Shown piece by piece: positions 13,382 through 18,617 of a stretch of 18,617 bases of DNA. Position 1 is the first letter of the stretch. Each line of letters begins with the position of its first letter. The position numbers were made by a program, and so were the translations under genes. Source of the DNA: an uncultured Oscillospiraceae bacterium (GTDB lineage: Bacteria > Bacillota_A > Clostridia > Oscillospirales > Oscillospiraceae). Under the pieces are notes generated by a model, which was not told where the DNA came from, ran no database searches, and saw only the letters and a program-made list of their open reading frames with translations. The stretch is taken from the NCBI GenBank assembly GCA_900754605.1, contig CAAEDK010000192.1:1-18617 (forward strand). Direction: 5' to 3'.

Positions 13382-13408
13382 ATTTTCTGACTTAGTAAGT
13401 CAGAAAAT
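13382..13408. promoter_or_regulatory. Palindromic operator-like site 2 (27 bp)
   Basis: Thirteen-base arms are perfectly symmetric around G13395; the centre is CTGACTTA-G-TAAGTCAG and the edges are A/T runs. It shares its 13-bp core with site 1; centres are 89 bp apart, so DNA looping is possible. It lies just after the regulator stop and could also fold as a hairpin that ends the regulator message. Both roles may apply. Confidence 0.6.
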
Positions 13409-13419
13409 TTTTCGTTGCT

Positions 13420-13914
13420 TTATTTCCGCTGTTGGGAGCCTAGTAGCTCACCTTGCTTGTGAAAGCCCATGTCCTCCAAAAACTTATTGCACTCAGAGAT
13501 TGTCAGGCTTTGGCTGTTCTCTATGAAATACGCATAGATACGGTGTAGGGTGTTTCTGGGGAGCAAAGTATATCCGGCTAGTGCGATCAGGTGATAACCT
13601 GTCAGCGTGTCCAGAGAAAAGCCCACGCACAAAGAGACGATTGTTGAAAGTTTGGGCTGTTCGGCTTCGTTTTGGAGCCTATAATACATCGTTGAATCCA
13701 GGTCAGTACAATCAGAAAATGTCCTTGGATTGATATGTTTCGCTGTAAATAAGCGGTGGATTTCTTCTTTACAAGTTCCTTTGGGTTGGCAGGCCAGAGC
13801 GAAACGGCTTTCAAAGCCGTCCACACTGATTATACCCACAGTTACCTCGTATTGAAAGAAATGGAAGGGGCCGCCGCCGGAGGTGGTGGCGCTGGGGAAA
13901 AAGGTGTATGCCAT
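13420..13914 (-). CDS. XRE-like DNA-binding regulator
   Basis: A 164-residue protein whose middle (FSDCTDLDSTMYYRLQNEAE to TIVSLCVGFSLDTLTGYHLIALAGYTL, residues ~66-117) follows the XRE/Cro helix-turn-helix pattern: Ser/Thr at the recognition helix, a Lys-Pro-Ser-like turn, and a Leu-rich last helix ending LAGY. It probably binds the two palindromes just downstream and controls the rep operon. The start is unclear. The ATG at 13914 has no good ribosome site. A very strong AAAGGAGGTGA lies before an ATG at 13942 in a different frame, which stops at 13811 after 43 residues. Re-initiation, a frameshift or a start further inside are all possible. The C-terminal part is well supported as coding. 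Confidence 0.7.
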   Translation of the reverse strand: MAYTFFPSATTSGGGPFHFFQYEVTVGIISVDGFESRFALACQPKGTCKEEIHRLFTAKHINPRTFSDCTDLDSTMYYRLQNEAEQPKLSTIVSLCVGFSLDTLTGYHLIALAGYTLLPRNTLHRIYAYFIENSQSLTISECNKFLEDMGFHKQGELLGSQQRK

Positions 13915-14032
13915 AAATAGACAGGCTGTAGAAACAAGGCATACAAATCACCTCCTTTTGCGGAAAGCGTATCGGTGGGTAGGAACTGCCCCCGGCGGTG
14001 CCACCTTGGAAAGCCATACCAAAAATAAGCAT

Positions 14033-14067
14033 AAAAAGAGTACGGCTTTTCTCAAAAAGCTGTACTC
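14033..14067 (-). terminator. Intrinsic terminator before the regulator gene
   Basis: GAGTAC(G)GCTTTT (14038-14050) pairs with AAAAGC(T)GTACTC (14055-14067) around a 4-nt loop, with one G-T pair. On the - strand it is followed by TTTTT (14037-14033). It would end the transcript that starts near 14577, or act as an attenuator ahead of the regulator. Confidence 0.7.
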
Positions 14068-14577
14068 CTTCATACCTATGGCAACAAGTGTTGCTGTCTT
14101 AAATTTTTCATGAAAAGGGCATAATTTCCCCTTTCCCCATTCTTTCCGTCAGTATTGCCTCAGCCTCGCAGGTATCACCCGCACCAGCAATAGGGGACTT
14201 GGTTCGCCTCACTCCGCGGATTATACGGAAACGCTAACGCCGCCCATCGTCCACCAGGACAAGCGTTTTACATTTGGCAAAAATCATGCCGTTACCGGCC
14301 CCTTGGGCATATTTATAAAACAGGTGAAGTTACCCCGCAGGCACATTGGCAGGGGAGGCATCCCCGCATGCCGTTGGCTCCACTTCCGCAACAAAGCGGT
14401 TTCCCGCTACTGCGGACAAATCAAACTTCACGCACAGCCCATACACAATTCCCGGATGCACTTATGCGCCCATATCCATAACGCCGGGGGTCGGGCTGAC
14501 GTATCAAAAGCTGTTCCCGCTTCTGGCTGTTCCCGTCCGTAATCCTCGTGCGGGGGCCATTTGCGCAACTTTTAACA
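14033..14577 (-). ncRNA. Candidate ~545-nt RNA (or decayed gene) bounded by promoter and terminator
   Basis: This stretch has no intact gene. On the - strand it begins at a strong promoter (14583-14611) and ends at a terminator (14033-14067). It contains many short inverted repeats, for example CCGC-TACT-GCGG, GGGGA-GGCA-TCCCC and GCAACA-AG-TGTTGC. The promoter puts the transcript start at or next to the ATG at 14578, leaving no room for a ribosome site. However, one - frame from 14578 to 14108 (157 codons) reads protein-like (for example GDTCEAEAILTERMGKGEIM), broken by only TGA, TAA, TAA and TAG. It is either a structured RNA or the remains of a gene. I cannot name an RNA family. Confidence 0.4.
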
Positions 14578-14582
14578 TATTT

Positions 14583-14611
14583 AGTATATCTTCTTTCCCT
14601 GCATACGTCAA
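14583..14611 (-). promoter_or_regulatory. Strong promoter of the candidate RNA
   Basis: On the - strand, TTGACG (14606-14611) and TATACT (14583-14588) are 17 bp apart, each five of six to consensus. It lies directly after the terminator of the cargo operon, so it starts a separate transcript. Confidence 0.75.
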
Positions 14612-14615
14612 GAAC

Positions 14616-14647
14616 AAAAATCGCCCCTCCGCATTAGCGGAGGGGCG
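14616..14647 (-). terminator. Terminator of the amidase operon
   Basis: CGCCCCTCCGC (14622-14632) and GCGGAGGGGCG (14637-14647) form an 11-bp stem with a 4-nt loop. On the - strand ATTTTT follows (14621-14616). It lies 15 nt after the stop of the membrane-anchored protein. Confidence 0.9.
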
Positions 14648-14661
14648 AGGCATACGGCACA

Positions 14662-15249
14662 TTATTCAACTTCATATCCATCAAAGACATTCCATGACGA
14701 ATCGCCACGAATGTATTGGGTACGCGAATAAACAGCCCCCGGCAAAACATATCCGACTGCATTTTCAGGATTAAAAGCGTCCTCCATTGGATGGTATTCG
14801 CCGCAATGATACGTCATAGTCGGAATTGAAATATAATAGGCATCATATACGGCATCAGGTGTATCCATATTAAAGTATACGAGAATTATATTTTGACCAT
14901 CCTGAGAAACACGCACACGTGTCCCAGCACTTCCTTGAACTGCTCCAGTCGTCCCGGATACTTTAATAAAATCGACGGTGAACGTGATTTTTTCCTCTGA
15001 TAAATCATAGCCAAATAGAGCCTCGTCTCCGTAGAAAATGATAAAATCATCATTTTCAAACGCAAGGTTGAAACCAACCCCTACGGGGGCGTCCATATCC
15101 AGATTATCAAATGCAAGCTCGGATAAATCTCTCTCTTGGCTGTCCTCTGGCTGAAAGGAATTGTTCACTATTAAAACAACTCCAACGATAATAATGAGGG
15201 CGACACAACATATGCTTATAATGGCCTTGATTGGAAACTTTTTTCTCAT
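14662..15249 (-). CDS. Membrane-anchored extracytoplasmic protein, unknown function
   Basis: A 195-residue protein with basic MRKK, one transmembrane helix (AIISICCVALIIIVGVVLIV, residues ~8-27) and an outward domain. The domain is rich in Asp/Glu and aromatic residues, with blocks such as FENDDFIIFYGDEALFGYDLSEEKITFTVDF and SQDGQNIILVYF that suggest a beta-rich, propeller- or sandwich-like fold. No lipobox Cys follows the helix in the right place. The ATG at 15249 has AAAGGAAG 6-7 nt upstream; an upstream in-frame start (15303) would overlap the amidase gene and has no ribosome site. It lies 19 nt after the amidase stop and shares its terminator. Its partner role, perhaps protection from or control of the amidase, is a guess from pairing. 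Confidence 0.7.
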   Translation of the reverse strand: MRKKFPIKAIISICCVALIIIVGVVLIVNNSFQPEDSQERDLSELAFDNLDMDAPVGVGFNLAFENDDFIIFYGDEALFGYDLSEEKITFTVDFIKVSGTTGAVQGSAGTRVRVSQDGQNIILVYFNMDTPDAVYDAYYISIPTMTYHCGEYHPMEDAFNPENAVGYVLPGAVYSRTQYIRGDSSWNVFDGYEVE

Positions 15250-15268
15250 ATCATTCTTCCTTTGTTTT

Positions 15269-16957
15269 TCAAACAACCCGAATGATATAAGTAAATGGGT
15301 CAAGGCCCGTACCGCTCACGACAACTTTCCACTCTCCCGCAACGTTAAACAAAACACTTCCACTGACTACATTCTTATTAGATGCCTTAAATGTATACGC
15401 AGCGTTAGCTGTGTTAGGTTTATAGACCTTCATTGTCAAGGAGGACACAGCAGACACCGAACGTCCATAAAGGGTCTGGCGCACTCCAGAAGTCCCCTTA
15501 ACCAAGGCGTTCTGAAGGTCGGCATACAAATAATTGGAGGTCGCGCCATTCGCCCCTCTTAGATAACGGGGAACCATGACATAAATCTTGTTATCCGTGG
15601 AGGACTTACTGCTGGGGAATCTCGTAGACAGCCGGATATTTTTTGCGCAATTATTGTAACAGGTATAGTAAACTGTCTGACGTGTCGTTCCAGTAGCGTT
15701 ATTTATAATAACCGCATGGCCCAGGGGATCCGCGCCATTAACATGTAAGGCTGCACCAATCAAATCATTCTTTGTGAGGCCCGAGCTTCCCACCATATTA
15801 TCCGAATTGTAGGGAACAGAATGAGTATCACACACAATCCCGGACTCAGTAGAAGAAGCTTTTACACCATCTACATACACCTTGAATTGAGAGCATTTAA
15901 TCCAACTATTCCATCCTTTATCGCTTGGACTGCCGGGGTCGTTGTAGTTTGGATGATTATATTTACTATCGGTAGACCACCACTGATAGGAGCCAGAAGT
16001 ATCCATTACCAACCTGTCGTTAATATCGTCTGGCGAGTTACTTCCTCCAAACCCAGCCCAAATACACTGTGACACAAAAAGTTGACAACTCGATGAAGAC
16101 CAATAGAAATTTTTGTTTCTGTAGGATGGGGACTTATTACCATCATCCCCAGACGAAGAATAGGTCAACGCATAATTAACAGCATTTTTTGGAATATATT
16201 TCCGGTCTGTGCTAGAGTTTGCAGCAGGTACTAATTGTCCAACGTTATCATCAGATGTGGCTGGCTCTGAAAGTGCAAGCTGCTCATTTTCTTCAAAAGC
16301 AGCGTCTATCCCCTCGATTGCTTCTGACAATTTAAAGTCGCTGTCACGATACGTCTGATAAAACAAATCATCAGATTCGACAGACATAACCAACCACTCG
16401 CCGTCATATTTAACCAACGAGATATAATAGTGGGTTACCATCATAGAAGGCTCGTCACAGTCGCTGTACTGGAAATCAATCGTTTCATACACATTAACTG
16501 TGGCGAAGTCGCCGTCAATATTACCGTCAACTACATCATAAGAGGGAGTAAAGTATTTATATGTAGTGTTCTCTAGCTCGTTAAGATGCCCATAGTAGGC
16601 AACACTGTCCCGATGCAACTCCAAGTTTTCCTCAAAAGCCTGGAGTGTCCCGGTGTTAATGCTGGTATCTTCATATGGTACAACAGCTTGGGCCGATCTA
16701 AACGAAGGATATTCCGCGATACTCTGGGAAAGGACTGCCTTTTCATTTTCGGGAATTACTTCTATAGTGTGCGCTACCAAGTCTTGAGCATCGTAAAAAT
16801 ACTGAGAGTATGCCGCATCTTCCAGATAAGATGTGGCAACCTCTATGGCCGCGTTCATGTCCGGCGACATCTGAGAAATGGATGTCGAAGAAGCGAAAGC
16901 GGTAGTCGAGAACAAAAGGCAAACTACCAGGGTAAGACCAATTACTCTTTTCTTCAC
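15269..16957 (-). CDS. Secreted protein with C-terminal Amidase_6 (NlpC/CHAP-like) domain
   Basis: A 562-residue exported protein with a signal peptide (VIGLTLVVCLLFSTTAFA, ~5-22). The N-terminal region (~30-230) includes a NTF2-like stretch (VDGNIDGDFATVNVYETIDF ... YYISLVKYDGEWLVMSVESD). The catalytic region (~253-460) starts YIPKNAVNYALTYSS and continues SSSSCQLFVSQCIWAGFGG with the likely nucleophile Cys291; GHAVIINN supplies His414. This matches the Amidase_6 layout (xxAVxYA ... CTNFVSQCL ... H), a cysteine hydrolase group thought to cut peptide or amide bonds, perhaps in the cell wall. A beta-sandwich tail follows (~490-562). The start is GTG at 16957, with AAAGGAGAG 9 nt upstream. Transcription passes a leader peptide and terminator first. 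GC content is much lower than in the chromosome flanks. Confidence 0.85.
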   Translation of the reverse strand: MKKRVIGLTLVVCLLFSTTAFASSTSISQMSPDMNAAIEVATSYLEDAAYSQYFYDAQDLVAHTIEVIPENEKAVLSQSIAEYPSFRSAQAVVPYEDTSINTGTLQAFEENLELHRDSVAYYGHLNELENTTYKYFTPSYDVVDGNIDGDFATVNVYETIDFQYSDCDEPSMMVTHYYISLVKYDGEWLVMSVESDDLFYQTYRDSDFKLSEAIEGIDAAFEENEQLALSEPATSDDNVGQLVPAANSSTDRKYIPKNAVNYALTYSSSGDDGNKSPSYRNKNFYWSSSSCQLFVSQCIWAGFGGSNSPDDINDRLVMDTSGSYQWWSTDSKYNHPNYNDPGSPSDKGWNSWIKCSQFKVYVDGVKASSTESGIVCDTHSVPYNSDNMVGSSGLTKNDLIGAALHVNGADPLGHAVIINNATGTTRQTVYYTCYNNCAKNIRLSTRFPSSKSSTDNKIYVMVPRYLRGANGATSNYLYADLQNALVKGTSGVRQTLYGRSVSAVSSLTMKVYKPNTANAAYTFKASNKNVVSGSVLFNVAGEWKVVVSGTGLDPFTYIIRVV

Positions 16958-17013
16958 TAGAAATCTCTCCTTTCTTTCAGCACCATTAACAGCAAAACTC
17001 GTCCCGTCCTTCT

Positions 17014-17064
17014 AAAAAATGGCGCATGAGCAACCTAGAGAATAGGAAAAAGCTCATGCGCCAT
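17014..17064 (-). terminator. Leader terminator/attenuator upstream of the amidase gene
   Basis: ATGGCGCATGAGC (17019-17031 on +) is the exact inverse of GCTCATGCGCCAT (17052-17064), with an inner CCTA/TAGG pair. On the - strand a run of six or more T follows (17019-17014). It lies 57 nt before the amidase GTG, inside the transcript from the promoter at 17189-17217. The last codons and stop of the 31-aa leader ORF are inside the first arm, so a ribosome there would open the stem. Confidence 0.8.
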
Positions 17065-17149
17065 CAATCAGAATTTGAATCCGCTCCCTCCAATATTGAT
17101 ACCACGGGTAGAGACTATTTTCTTTAGTCGTCGACAATAAATTATGCAT
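17054..17149 (-). CDS. 31-residue leader peptide upstream of the amidase gene
   Basis: A short ORF with ATG at 17149, an excellent AAGGAG (17159-17164) 9 nt upstream and a promoter in the right place. It encodes MHNLLSTTKENSLYPW, then YQYWRERIQILIDGA, rich in Trp and Tyr in the middle (LYPWYQYW). It has no signal peptide. Its stop codon (17054-17056) lies in the 5' arm of the terminator hairpin. That arrangement is typical of translated leaders that control read-through, where ribosome position decides whether the hairpin forms. It could also be a true small protein or the remnant of a longer gene. No similarity recognised. Confidence 0.55.
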   Translation of the reverse strand: MHNLLSTTKENSLYPWYQYWRERIQILIDGA

Positions 17150-17188
17150 AATAATTGACTCCTTAAAGATGACTATTTTTATATATTT

Positions 17189-17217
17189 AATATAACACAA
17201 TAAATTGGAAATTGCAA
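17189..17217 (-). promoter_or_regulatory. Promoter of the leader-amidase operon
   Basis: On the - strand, TTGCAA (17212-17217) and TATATT (17189-17194) are 17 bp apart in a very AT-rich stretch, with the leader-peptide ribosome site about 25 nt downstream of the -10. Matches are four and five of six. Confidence 0.65.
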
Positions 17218-17281
17218 TTCTTTTTTGGAAAAGATAGCTTTTCGTCTAAAGCAAATAATCGAACTATCCCAAAGTGGTCAT

Positions 17282-17360
17282 AGCCCCGGCTGCGCCCCCT
17301 GTCAATGGTCAAGATAAACGGCCCATGTGCCGCCATTGACAGGGGGGCGTAGCCGGGGCT
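17282..17360. repeat. Long imperfect inverted repeat near the right end
   Basis: Arms at 17282-17308 and 17333-17360 (starting AGCCCCGGCT and ending AGCCGGGGCT) pair over about 27 bp with one G-T pair and one bulged base. The 24-nt loop holds a further CGGC/GCCG stem. It lies in the gene-free region between the cargo promoter and attR. Long hairpins of this kind are found at transfer or single-strand origins; transcription termination is less likely, as no T run follows either arm. Confidence 0.75.
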
Positions 17361-17374
17361 TATCGGTAGTTAAG

Positions 17375-17397
17375 GGGGGCTAAAAGCCCCCGTTTTA
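17375..17397 (+). terminator. Short hairpin with T run, + strand
   Basis: GGGGGCT (17375-17381) and AGCCCCC (17385-17391) form a stem with loop AAA, followed by GTTTTATTC. It is a likely + strand terminator, though no + gene precedes it; it may shield the cargo promoter from outside transcription. Confidence 0.6.
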
Positions 17398-17445
17398 TTC
17401 ACTTTTTATTGTGGTTGAGGCTTTTCTAAATGAACAGCTAGAAAA

Positions 17446-17477
17446 TAAAAAAGCGCCCGCCCCTACGGGGGCGGGCG
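17446..17477 (-). terminator. Strong terminator for transcripts crossing the right end
   Basis: CGCCCGCCCC (17454-17463) and GGGGCGGGCG (17468-17477) form a 10-bp stem with loop TACG. On the - strand CTTTTTTATTTTC follows. In the integrated state it ends the truncated SASP message; in the circular state it would end the recombinase message after attP. Confidence 0.85.
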
Positions 17478-17522
17478 GTGTATTTACGACATGGAATTAG
17501 CGTGCAGTTGGCGGGGGGTATT

Positions 17523-17590
17523 CTTTCGTCCAGACGAAAGCAAGGGCCAAGGTAAGCCCCACAGGAATTTGAGATTACCTTGACCCTTTG
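17523..17590. repeat. Two adjacent hairpins next to attR
   Basis: CTTTCGTC-CA-GACGAAAG (17523-17540) is a perfect 8-bp inverted repeat. Right beside it, CAAGGGCCAAGGTAA (17541-17555) pairs with TTACCTTGACCCTTTG (17575-17590) with one G-T pair and one extra base. With the long repeat at 17282-17360 they make this end densely structured, as expected of a transfer origin or of recombination accessory sites. Function unproven. Confidence 0.6.
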
Positions 17591-17595
17591 AAAAG

Positions 17596-17868
17596 TTATA
17601 AAACTAAGCTATATTGATATGTAATCGGGATTATATGCTTGTCTACATTCCGATTTGCCCTGTTTATCACTACTGTTCGTACTGGACATATATGTTTGAC
17701 CATCTGGCCGCCAACGGAACCGGCCTCACGGCTGGTCAGATCGCCATTGTAGCCCTGCTTCAGGTTGACGCCAACCTCCTGGGCGGCCTCCATCTTGAAC
17801 TTGTTCAGGGCCTCACGGGCGCTGGGAACCACGGGCTGGTTGGAATTGGAATTGTTAGAGCTAGACAT
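17596..17868 (-). pseudogene. Alpha/beta-type small acid-soluble spore protein gene, interrupted by the element
   Basis: The first 57 codons (17868-17698) encode a typical alpha/beta SASP: an Asn/Ser-rich start, ALNKFKMEAAQEVGV, then the signature TSREAGSVGGQMV. These proteins coat spore DNA. After the core the frame enters the element and adds a foreign 33-residue tail (K, HICPVRTVVINRANRNV, DKHIIPITYQYSLVL) before the stop at 17596. The native end KKMIQAYENSMQ lies at 8424-8462. The ATG has AAAGGAGA 10 nt upstream. I see no clear sporulation promoter in 17869-18064, only a small GGATTC/GAATCC palindrome. The 90-residue fusion lacks the conserved last helix and is probably impaired. Precise excision would restore the 69-residue gene. 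Confidence 0.9.
17678..17707. other. Right attachment site (attR)
   Basis: On + the site reads arm CGTACTGG (17678-17685), element half ACATATATGT (17686-17695), core TT (17696-17697) and host half GACCATCTGG (17698-17707). Together with attL it predicts attB inside the SASP codons GGQMVKKMI. It also predicts an attP in which both 8-bp arms are exactly 10 bp from the core. Confidence 0.85.
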
Positions 17869-18064
17869 AATAGCGCATCTCCTTTGGTGACAAATTTGTT
17901 GGATTCGGTGAATCCAGACATAGCTTTGCCCCAGGGCGGATTTCTATGTGCGCCATTTTTTGCTGGTCGGGTCTGCGAAAAAAGGGGAATAATAATACAG
18001 ATAGATAAAATTGAAGTAAACTGTGTCGGTTTTGGAAAGAACATCAGAAATAGAATAAAAGAGA

Positions 18065-18109
18065 AGATAAAAAAGAGGAAAATGTACCGCTGCCGCCCGG
18101 CGGACGCGG
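18065..18109 (-). terminator. Possible terminator of the metallo-hydrolase gene
   Basis: CCGC..CCGCC and GGCGG..GCGG (18087-18109) form an interrupted stem just after the stop. On the - strand the tail is T-rich but broken (TACATTTTCCTCTTTTTTATC). The 196 bp from here to the SASP start hold no gene that I can support. Confidence 0.45.
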
Positions 18110-18616
18110 TTAAAGGGCCCAGGCATGCCACACACCGTCCTGCTGCTCGCGCTGGAGCCGTCCCTGCCGGCGCAGATGGTCCAGGTGGGCGATGCACTCG
18201 CCCACGGCAAACCACTTCTGGGCCAGGGGAAAGTCGTCCCAGCTCCTGGAGCGGATGTTCCAGGTCATGTGGGCGGCGGCTTCATAGGCGGTGCTGCCGG
18301 GGCGGGCGCGGAGGATGGCGGTCAGCTCGTCCAGGCGGCGGGCGTGGTGCTCCAGCAGGGCGTCCACCCGGGGGGCCAGCGCACCGGGGCGGCGGTGGCC
18401 GGGCAGAGCCAGGCGGGCGGGCAGCTCCCGCACGGCCCGCAAGCTGTCCAGATAGCATCCCAGGGCGTCCTCCATGCCGTTCCAAGGCGTGATATTGGGG
18501 CTGATGTCAAAGAGCACGTGGTCGCCGGTAAAGAGAATGCCGTCCGACTCGTCCCAGAAGCAGAGCTGGCCAGGGGTGTGACCGGGCGCGGGCAGGCAGG
18601 TGAGCCGGCGGCCGCC
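18110..18616 (-). CDS. Metallo-beta-lactamase-fold hydrolase, C-terminal part
   Basis: The gene runs off the right edge; 168 residues are visible. The first ones include PAPGHTPGQLCFW and GILFTGDHVLFDISPNI, the third and fourth metal-site regions of the MBL fold (the zinc-binding His of GHTPG and the Asp of TGD). The N-terminal HxHxDH motif would be outside the window. The C-terminal helical part (ALLEHHARRLDELTAIL ... FAVGECIAHLDHLRRQGRLQRE) resembles the winged C-terminal domain of LACTB2-like hydrolases. Substrate cannot be told. The GC-rich codon use matches the left flank, supporting one chromosome on both sides of the element. Confidence 0.85.
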   Translation of the reverse strand, partial: GGRRLTCLPAPGHTPGQLCFWDESDGILFTGDHVLFDISPNITPWNGMEDALGCYLDSLRAVRELPARLALPGHRRPGALAPRVDALLEHHARRLDELTAILRARPGSTAYEAAAHMTWNIRSRSWDDFPLAQKWFAVGECIAHLDHLRRQGRLQREQQDGVWHAWAL

Positions 18617-18617
18617 C

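Larger units (their letters stand above)
8461..17697 (-). mobile_element. Integrative and probably mobilizable element inserted in a SASP gene
   Basis: The ends are set by the split SASP gene and the shared two-base core (TT on +, at 8461-8462 and 17696-17697); net insertion is 9,235 bp. All supported genes lie on the - strand. They are an integrase, a 55-aa protein, an FtsK/TcpA-type ATPase, a CRESS-type Rep with its origin, a small conserved-looking protein, an XRE-like regulator, a possible long RNA, and a cargo pair (secreted amidase and membrane protein). There are no recognisable type IV secretion channel genes, so transfer would need a helper element. The AT-rich integrase and cargo genes contrast with the GC-rich flanks. 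Similar gene sets (integrase, TcpA-like coupling protein, rolling-circle-type Rep acting as relaxase) are known from integrative mobilizable elements in Firmicutes. Confidence 0.9.

Noticed and set aside
13948..14073. 41-aa - strand ORF with a hydrophobic stretch (LRKAVLFLCLFLVWL)
   Set aside because: Codons 2-15 are the terminator hairpin and its T run, which explains the hydrophobic residues. The ribosome site is weak. A small toxin cannot be fully excluded.
14346..14774. 142-aa + strand open frame over the candidate RNA
   Set aside because: It has no ribosome site, runs through the cargo-operon terminator and into the antisense of the membrane protein, and lies opposite a strong - strand promoter. 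It is more likely chance openness.
17019..17064. Nine-codon ORF (MAHELFPIL) inside the leader hairpin
   Set aside because: Its ATG has no ribosome site at a workable distance and is within the terminator arm. The 31-aa ORF with its own ribosome site explains the leader better.
8424..17868. CRISPR array, tRNA or rRNA genes in the window
   Set aside because: I found no spaced direct-repeat array, no cloverleaf with an acceptor-end pattern, and no rRNA-like sequence.
17614..18492. 292-aa + strand open frame across the right junction
   Set aside because: It is antisense to the SASP and metallo-hydrolase genes, crosses attR, and ends in Arg/Gly/Pro-rich sequence typical of a non-coding frame.

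Overview
The window looks like chromosome of a spore-forming, GC-rich member of the Clostridia, perhaps Oscillospiraceae-like. The reasons are the third-position G/C-rich housekeeping genes, strong AGGAGG ribosome sites, a small acid-soluble spore protein (SASP) gene and a BlaI/BlaR1-type switch. The taxon is inferred from gene content and style; there was no database comparison.

Left flank (1-8400). On the + strand are an NhaC-type Na+/H+ antiporter, a divergent macro-domain protein and a tandem OB-fold (SSB-like) protein. On the - strand a likely operon reads inorganic pyrophosphatase, UDP-galactopyranose mutase, family 2 glycosyltransferase. Divergent from it is a blaI-blaR1-like pair with a good promoter and two TACANNTGTA operators. 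The BlaR1-like sensor ends in a long region that does not look like a penicillin-binding domain. A 19-bp hairpin terminator follows.

Mobile element (8461-17697, 9,235 bp net). A large-serine-recombinase element is inserted inside an alpha/beta-type SASP gene. The first 57 SASP codons lie at the right end and the last 11-12 at the left end; joined at the two-base core AA (TT on +), they give a normal 69-residue SASP. Joining the other two halves gives an attP with 8-bp inverted arms placed symmetrically around the core. Because of phase, the recombinase and SASP exchange C-terminal tails on integration. Inside, on the - strand, the order is: cargo pair (secreted Amidase_6-like enzyme plus membrane-anchored protein), a promoter-terminator unit that may be a ~545-nt RNA, an XRE-like regulator, two palindromic operators with a promoter, a small conserved-looking protein, a replication origin, Rep, an FtsK/TcpA-type coupling ATPase, a 55-aa protein and the recombinase.

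The most striking part is the replication module. Rep has the HUH endonuclease motifs and superfamily 3 helicase of CRESS-DNA viruses and their plasmid relatives. Just upstream of its gene is a perfect 11-bp stem with a 9-nt loop carrying TAGTATTAC, the circovirus-type nick nonamer, next to two tandem 7-nt iterons. With the coupling ATPase and recombinase, this suggests an integrative and mobilizable element that replicates, and perhaps transfers, by a CRESS-type rolling-circle mechanism.

Right flank (17698-18617). The interrupted SASP 5' part is followed by the C-terminal part of a metallo-beta-lactamase-fold hydrolase that runs off the window.
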